Source of the DNA: CAYNGH01 sp964396845
GTDB taxonomy: Bacteria > Vulcanimicrobiota > JAJTBE01 > CAYNGH01
Assembly (NCBI GenBank): GCA_964396845.1
Contig: CAYNGH010000067.1
Coordinates: 1-16,689 of the forward strand
DNA: 16,689 nt
Reading direction: 5' to 3'
The first letter of the stretch is position 1; the number at the start of each line of letters is the position of its first letter. Shown here piece by piece: positions 13,258 through 16,689 of the stretch. The translations under genes and the position numbers were made by a program. The notes beneath the pieces were generated by a model. That model had not been told where the DNA came from and did no database searches. It saw only the letters and a program-made list of their open reading frames with translations.

Positions 13258-13338
13258 CAACCGGGGCAACCGGAGCAACCGGGGCAACCGGGGCAACCGG
13301 AGCAACCGGGGCAACCGGGGCAACCGGGGCAACCGGGG
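13258..13338. repeat. 9-bp minisatellite, nine units (Gly-Ala-Thr coding potential)
   Basis: Nine tandem units of CAACCGG(G/A)G, 81 bp; units 2 and 5 carry the A variant and the other seven are identical. In one frame (GCA ACC GGG) it would encode Ala-Thr-Gly repeats, a collagen-like pattern. That frame has a stop at 13236, no ATG before the repeat, and a stop about 14 codons after it. It may be a gene remnant or a non-coding VNTR. The wider stretch 13194-13400 holds nothing else I can name. Confidence 0.9.
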
Positions 13339-13400
13339 CAGGAAGTATTCCTCCGGGATGTTTTTATTATAGTTGCTGAAGTATCAAAAACATTTAAATT

Positions 13401-13434
13401 AAAATAGCGCCTTGTTGAAAGACGCCATTTTTTT
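13401..13434 (-). terminator. Terminator of the glycine-zipper gene
   Basis: AAAATAGCG (13401-13409) and CGCCATTTT (13423-13431) pair with one mismatch over a 13-nt loop. Minus-strand reading gives a U-rich tail (CTATTTTAATTT). It lies 18 bp after the stop at 13452 and could also act on the plus strand through its T-run. Confidence 0.65.
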
Positions 13435-13451
13435 GATATTTCTGGTTATAC

Positions 13452-13961
13452 TTAAAAAGATATTTTTGCCTTGCTCAGGACTCCACCTGCGGCGGCTCCT
13501 GCCACTGCGCCGGTGACTCCGCCCACTATGGGGGCTGCTGCTGCCGAGGCGATGCCTGTTGCTATGCCGCCGATACCGCCGACAATGGCACCGATGCCAG
13601 CATATGCCATAGCCTTTGCCATACCGCCGAATCCGGACTCCCCACGTGAACCGATGGCTCCGCCCACGGCAAAGCCCGTCACTGCTCCGGTGACTCCCAA
13701 AACCAGAGGAGCGACAAATCCGCCCGCGGCTCCTGCCATGGCCCCGCCAACGGCTCCGCCCACGGCTCCCATGGCAGCCATTGCCTTGGTTTTGTATTGG
13801 CGGAGTTTCCACCGGAGTTTTGTCCGACTGCTGTAATTGAAGCTTTTTGTTACGGTGTCTTTGATGTTGAGGGAATCATCTTTTTGTTCTGTCTTTTTGG
13901 GGACTATGCCGGTGGTGTTATTTTTAATGGCAGCTACGCCGTTGCCTACTGAATTGATCAT
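13452..13961 (-). CDS. Glycine-zipper membrane protein of unknown function
   Basis: 169 residues from the ATG at 13961, with GGAGG 8 nt upstream; the in-frame TTG at 13976 overlaps the ribosome site and is rejected. The N-terminal 60 residues are polar and basic (KLRWKLRQYKTKA). Two long hydrophobic blocks follow (about 61-103 and 118-160) packed with GxxxG steps such as GAVGGAVGGAMAGAAGG and GGIGGIATGIA, joined by a short polar loop (GSRGESGFGG). Glycine zippers form tight helix-helix contacts and pores in membrane proteins. Two helical hairpins crossing the inner membrane is the simplest model; a pore-forming toxin or bacteriocin-like role is possible but unsupported. It has its own promoter and terminator and is divergent from the polysaccharide genes. 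Confidence 0.8.
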   Translation of the reverse strand: MINSVGNGVAAIKNNTTGIVPKKTEQKDDSLNIKDTVTKSFNYSSRTKLRWKLRQYKTKAMAAMGAVGGAVGGAMAGAAGGFVAPLVLGVTGAVTGFAVGGAIGSRGESGFGGMAKAMAYAGIGAIVGGIGGIATGIASAAAAPIVGGVTGAVAGAAAGGVLSKAKISF

Positions 13962-13993
13962 TTTATAAACCTCCAATTTTTTCTTGTGACTAT

Positions 13994-14023
13994 ATTATAA
14001 GGGTTTGTTGTCCAATGGATCAA
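13994..14023 (-). promoter_or_regulatory. Predicted sigma70 promoter of the glycine-zipper gene
   Basis: On the minus strand, TTGATC (14018-14023) and a perfect TATAAT (13994-13999) have 18 nt between them. The -10 lies 32 bp before the ATG at 13961. No equally clear promoter was seen for the divergent glycosyltransferase gene. Confidence 0.65.
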
Positions 14024-14144
14024 GCATATCATGTTAACATTGTGTTAAGAGAAATACAGGATGATGCAATACCTGACGATTAAGGACAGATTCCACGGAT
14101 TACAAGGATTAAACCGGGGATCATCGAAGATATTTCGGGAAATT

Positions 14145-14870
14145 ATGCAGACAGTAAAGCTCTTTGCAATGCCCGTCCATAATGTGACCCTGGGTGAATC
14201 CCTTGAATGCATCGACAGGATGGTTCAGGGGGGCGGTGCTCATCTGGTGGTTACTCTGGGGGTGGAAATGGTGATGCGGGCAAAGGGTGACCCGGAATTT
14301 GTCCGCCTGGTGCAGGGAGCTTCTCTGGTGGTCCCGGATTCATCGGGGATATTGTGGGCCTGCAGGCATTACGGCAATCCCCTCAGGGAAAGAGTGCCGG
14401 GGATTGACATCCTCCAGGAAACCGCAAGGCAGGCGGATAAATATCCCTGGCGGGTTTTCTTTCTGGGGGGCAAGCCGGGAGTCGCTCAAGAAGCAGCCCG
14501 GCGGATGAGAGAAGAATACCCCGAATTCAGGGTTGCGGGTCATCACCATGGTTATTTTGACGACGATGCCCCGGTTATTGAAGCCATCAGGGATGCGAAA
14601 ACCCAGGTGCTGTTTGTGGCTCTGGGATCCCCGGCCCAGGAAAAATGGTTCCACAAGAACCGGGAATCCCTGGGGGATATTGTGGCCATCGGCGTGGGAG
14701 GCAGTCTGGATGTGGTGTCGGGACAGGTCAGAAGAGCGCCTGTCTTCTTTCAGAAAACCGGCACCGAGTGGCTCTACCGTCTGCTGACTCAGCCCAGTCG
14801 CATTGGGCGGATGATGGCGCTTCCCGCCTTTGCCGTCAAGGTTTTAACATCAAAAGGAGATAAGTTATGA
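14145..14870 (+). CDS. WecG/TagA/CpsF family glycosyltransferase
   Basis: 241 residues from the ATG at 14145, the usual family length, opening MQTVKLFAMPVHNVTLGES. In-frame ATGs at 14061/14064 would add 28 residues (DRFHGLQGLNRG...) with no family similarity, so I prefer the internal start even though neither has a strong ribosome site. Family motifs in order: TLGVEMVMRA, VVPDSSGILWA, RVPGIDI, FFLGGKPGVAQEAA, LFVALGSPAQEKW, AIGVGGSLDVVSGQVRRAP and GTEWLYRLL. These enzymes transfer a sugar (ManNAc or ManNAcA in TagA/WecG) from a UDP donor to polyprenyl-PP-GlcNAc at the membrane, the second step of lipid-linked glycan synthesis. The next gene overlaps its stop by 4 nt (ATGA), so they are translationally coupled. 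Fits with the WecA paralogues in the window. Confidence 0.92.
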   Translation: MQTVKLFAMPVHNVTLGESLECIDRMVQGGGAHLVVTLGVEMVMRAKGDPEFVRLVQGASLVVPDSSGILWACRHYGNPLRERVPGIDILQETARQADKYPWRVFFLGGKPGVAQEAARRMREEYPEFRVAGHHHGYFDDDAPVIEAIRDAKTQVLFVALGSPAQEKWFHKNRESLGDIVAIGVGGSLDVVSGQVRRAPVFFQKTGTEWLYRLLTQPSRIGRMMALPAFAVKVLTSKGDKL

Positions 14871-15943
14871 AGGCAATGATTCTGGCCGCGGGGGGGGGAA
14901 CCCGCCTGTATCCTCTTACTTTTACTCTTCCAAAACCCATGGCTCCCATATGCAACCGCCCGGTGATGGAACATATCATCAATCAGCTGAAGATTCACGG
15001 GTTTAATGAAATTATTGTCAACCTCCACAATCTGCCTCAGCATATTGAGGGTTATTTCAGTGATGGGAGGCAGTTGGGCATAAGTATTACATATTCCTAT
15101 GAAGCCCAGCCCCTGGGAACTGCCGGAGGAGTCAAAAATGTAGAGGAACAGTTTGACAAGACCTTCATGGTCATTGGCGGAGATGACCTGCACAGCGTGG
15201 ATTTGTCTTCGATGCTTCAGTTTCACCGGGAAAGAAAGGCTCTGGCCACCATCGGCCTTTCTCATGAAGAAGATGTGCACCACTACGGGGTGGTGGTCAC
15301 CGATGAAACGGGACGGATTCTGGAATTTCAGGAAAAACCCGACAATGACATTGCAAAAAGCCACTGGGTCAATAACGGGATTTATCTATTTGAACCGGAG
15401 ATTTTTAAATATATTCCCGACGGTATATTTTATGATTTCGGATCCCAGCTGTTTCCCCGGCTCAGGGAAATGGGAAAACCCTTCTACGGATACCGTTGCA
15501 AGGGCTACTGGAAAGATATCGGCAACCTGGTGGAATATCACAACGCCCATTTTGACTGTCTTCGGGGCAGGGTGAAGGTGGAGTTTTCCGGGATTGAAAT
15601 CAAACCTGGAGTTTGGGTTGATGAGGGTGTTGTAATACATGAGGACGCGGTTATAGAAGGGCCTGTCATTATCGGAAAACACTGCCAGATTGGCCCGGGA
15701 GTTCACATCAGAGGGCCTGTGGCCATGGGCAAATATAATCAACTGGTAGAAAATGTCCACCTGGAAGGAACTGTGATGTGGAATTACAATCAGCTCAAGA
15801 ATGGTGTTGTTCTGCGGGACTGCCTTATGGGAAGCGACTGTATCGTCAGTGAGGACCTTGTTTTTGAAGAAACAGTTCTGGGCAGTGGTATGAAACATAT
15901 ATTCGAAGATTATTTTTGCAGGAAAAAGATGACCTCTGATTAG
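14867..15943 (+). CDS. Sugar-phosphate nucleotidyltransferase with left-handed beta-helix tail (GDP-mannose pyrophosphorylase-like)
   Basis: 358 residues; AAAGGAGAT lies upstream. The N-terminal Rossmann nucleotidyltransferase domain has the signature AAGGGTRLYPLT with LPKP, then GGDD at about 104-107 (catalytic Mg site), EFQEKP, and a WVNNGIYLF substrate motif. The C-terminal part (about 245-345) has hexapeptide-type repeats (VIHEDAVIEGPVIIGKHCQI, VHIRGPVAMG) forming a left-handed beta-helix, as in GDP-mannose pyrophosphorylases and glucose-1-phosphate thymidylyltransferases. Such enzymes make NDP-sugars from sugar-1-phosphate and NTP; the exact sugar cannot be read from sequence. Overlap with the preceding glycosyltransferase by 4 nt implies coupled expression. 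It likely supplies an activated sugar for the same surface glycan. A terminator follows within 20 bp. Confidence 0.92.
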   Translation: MKAMILAAGGGTRLYPLTFTLPKPMAPICNRPVMEHIINQLKIHGFNEIIVNLHNLPQHIEGYFSDGRQLGISITYSYEAQPLGTAGGVKNVEEQFDKTFMVIGGDDLHSVDLSSMLQFHRERKALATIGLSHEEDVHHYGVVVTDETGRILEFQEKPDNDIAKSHWVNNGIYLFEPEIFKYIPDGIFYDFGSQLFPRLREMGKPFYGYRCKGYWKDIGNLVEYHNAHFDCLRGRVKVEFSGIEIKPGVWVDEGVVIHEDAVIEGPVIIGKHCQIGPGVHIRGPVAMGKYNQLVENVHLEGTVMWNYNQLKNGVVLRDCLMGSDCIVSEDLVFEETVLGSGMKHIFEDYFCRKKMTSD

Positions 15944-15960
15944 AGTGACATAATCGCCGG

Positions 15961-15990
15961 AAGGGGCCGTCACAGAAGGCCCTTTTCTTT
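15961..15990 (+). terminator. Intrinsic terminator after the pyrophosphorylase gene
   Basis: AAGGGGCC (15961-15968) pairs with GGCCCTTT (15978 onward) through eight positions including one G-U, with a 9-nt loop and a T-rich tail (TTTTCTTT). It lies 18 bp after the stop, so the following transferase gene may be only partly in the same transcript. Confidence 0.75.
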
Positions 15991-16009
15991 AAAATTCATT
16001 CAGGAGGCT

Positions 16010-16689
16010 GTGTTAAACCCCTTGAACAGGACTTTATTCATATTTACCTTTGGAGTGGCCATGCTGGCAAGTCTGGGCCTGACTCCCCTGATCCGGAGGC
16101 TTGCTGTTTCCATGGGGGCGGTGGATAAGCCCAATCACCGCAAGGTTCACAGCAGACCCACACCCCTTTGGGGCGGTCTTGGGGTTTTCGGCGGGATGAT
16201 TATATCAATACCCCTGACCCTGATTTTGTTTGGGCATATTGAACCTCTTCTCACCCGCAGGGCTATTAGCAGTTTTATTGGGCTTCTTGTCGCCGGGGTT
16301 ATTATAGTCATACTGGGGCTGTTGGATGACCGGTTCACCATTGGGGCCAAACAGAAGCTATCGGTGCAAATTGTAGCAGCCCTGGTGATGTATTACAGCG
16401 GGATTTCCATTACCTTCATCAATATTCCCGGCCAAGGATATTATTATTTTGCTTCCTGGATTTCACTTTTCATAACGGTTTTCTGGATTGTGGGCATAAT
16501 GAATGCCCTGAACCTTCTTGACGGTCTGGATGGACTTCTCTCGGGAGTGGCGGTTATCTCCGGCCTGATATTTTTTATTGTGGCTGTGCAGAAGGGACAG
16601 CTTCTGGTGGCGATGCTGATGATGGCCCTGGTGGGGGGATGCCTGGGTTTCCTTCATTACAATTTTCATCCTGCATCAATATTCCTGGG
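16010..16689 (+). CDS. Second WecA-like polyprenyl-phosphate sugar-1-phosphate transferase (C-terminus outside window)
   Basis: About 226 residues are visible, frame open to the right edge. A GTG at 16010 and a TTG at 16022 are the candidate starts; AGGAGG at 16002-16007 is slightly too close to the first and too far from the second, so the start is unsure (an in-frame ATG lies near 16061). The motifs parallel the 5229 gene: KVHSRPTPLWGG, LDDRFTIGAK, then NALNLLDGLDGL with the catalytic Asp, and a final HYNFHPASIFLG before the expected GDAGS. Six to seven hydrophobic segments are visible. Function as in the paralogue: sugar-1-phosphate transfer to undecaprenyl phosphate. Position after a WecG-type gene and a sugar pyrophosphorylase supports a role in the same lipid-linked glycan pathway, though a terminator separates them. 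Confidence 0.9.
   Translation, partial: MLNPLNRTLFIFTFGVAMLASLGLTPLIRRLAVSMGAVDKPNHRKVHSRPTPLWGGLGVFGGMIISIPLTLILFGHIEPLLTRRAISSFIGLLVAGVIIVILGLLDDRFTIGAKQKLSVQIVAALVMYYSGISITFINIPGQGYYYFASWISLFITVFWIVGIMNALNLLDGLDGLLSGVAVISGLIFFIVAVQKGQLLVAMLMMALVGGCLGFLHYNFHPASIFL

Noticed and set aside
13258..13338. CRISPR array
   Set aside because: The repeats are 9 bp with no unique spacers, so this is a minisatellite.
13471..13836. 121-residue plus-strand Pro/Ala-rich ORF
   Set aside because: Antisense to the glycine-zipper gene; Gly/Ala codons read backwards give Pro/Ala repeats. The minus gene has a promoter and ribosome site.
14061..14144. Extended N-terminus of the WecG-type protein
   Set aside because: The 28 extra residues have no family similarity, and the DNA has a GGATTA direct repeat more like non-coding sequence. 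The internal ATG gives the typical family length.

Overview
This is a piece of bacterial chromosome of roughly 50% GC, with one 10-N scaffold gap at 12762-12771. It has dense genes, Shine-Dalgarno sites, sigma70-type promoters, bacterial tRNAs, type IV pilus minor pilins, a lipoprotein with a lipobox, and polyprenyl-phosphate glycan genes. I cannot assign a genus. The mosaic regulators and several unrecognised proteins suggest a deep-branching, poorly studied lineage, probably from a metagenome, but that is an inference.

Layout. Positions 1-1194 (minus) hold the first 398 residues of a protein that joins a degenerate protein-kinase domain, a four-cysteine zinc ribbon and the start of an SNF2-type ATPase. 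Divergent from it, 1451-3700 (plus) is a three-gene minor-pilin operon (PilV-, PilW- and PilX-like). Then come a REC-MerR-cysteine-rich regulator (3724-4755, minus) with a long structured leader, a WecA-like polyprenyl-phosphate sugar-1-phosphate transferase (5229-6206, plus), and a trypsin-like protein whose nucleophile position is Thr (6227-6922, minus). Three tRNA genes (Val, Glu, and a CAT-anticodon tRNA) lie on the minus strand at 7147-7449 between a strong promoter and a strong terminator.

Positions 7650-9830 look like a small accessory island. It has a short tyrosine recombinase, a tiny basic ORF overlapping it, a 110-bp imperfect palindrome, a likely 46-residue ORF on the minus strand, a 230-bp cluster of GC-rich hairpins, and a winged-helix protein resembling phage or plasmid replication proteins.

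From 9908 there is a strongly controlled single gene for a Gly/Asn/Tyr/Met-rich protein of unknown function, a 645-residue helical zinc-ribbon protein, a small lipoprotein, a 9-bp minisatellite that could encode Gly-Ala-Thr collagen-like repeats, and a glycine-zipper membrane protein on the minus strand. The right end (14145-16689, plus) is a polysaccharide locus: a WecG/TagA/CpsF glycosyltransferase, a sugar-nucleotide pyrophosphorylase with a beta-helix tail, and a second WecA-like transferase cut by the window edge.

How the genes work together. The two WecA paralogues, the WecG-type transferase and the pyrophosphorylase fit lipid-linked glycan synthesis. A WecA-type enzyme makes a polyprenyl-PP-sugar, WecG adds the second sugar, and the pyrophosphorylase supplies activated sugar. 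The pilins would prime or modify a type IV pilus. The most novel items are the pseudokinase-SNF2 fusion, the REC-MerR-two-CW regulator, and the recombinase/palindrome island.
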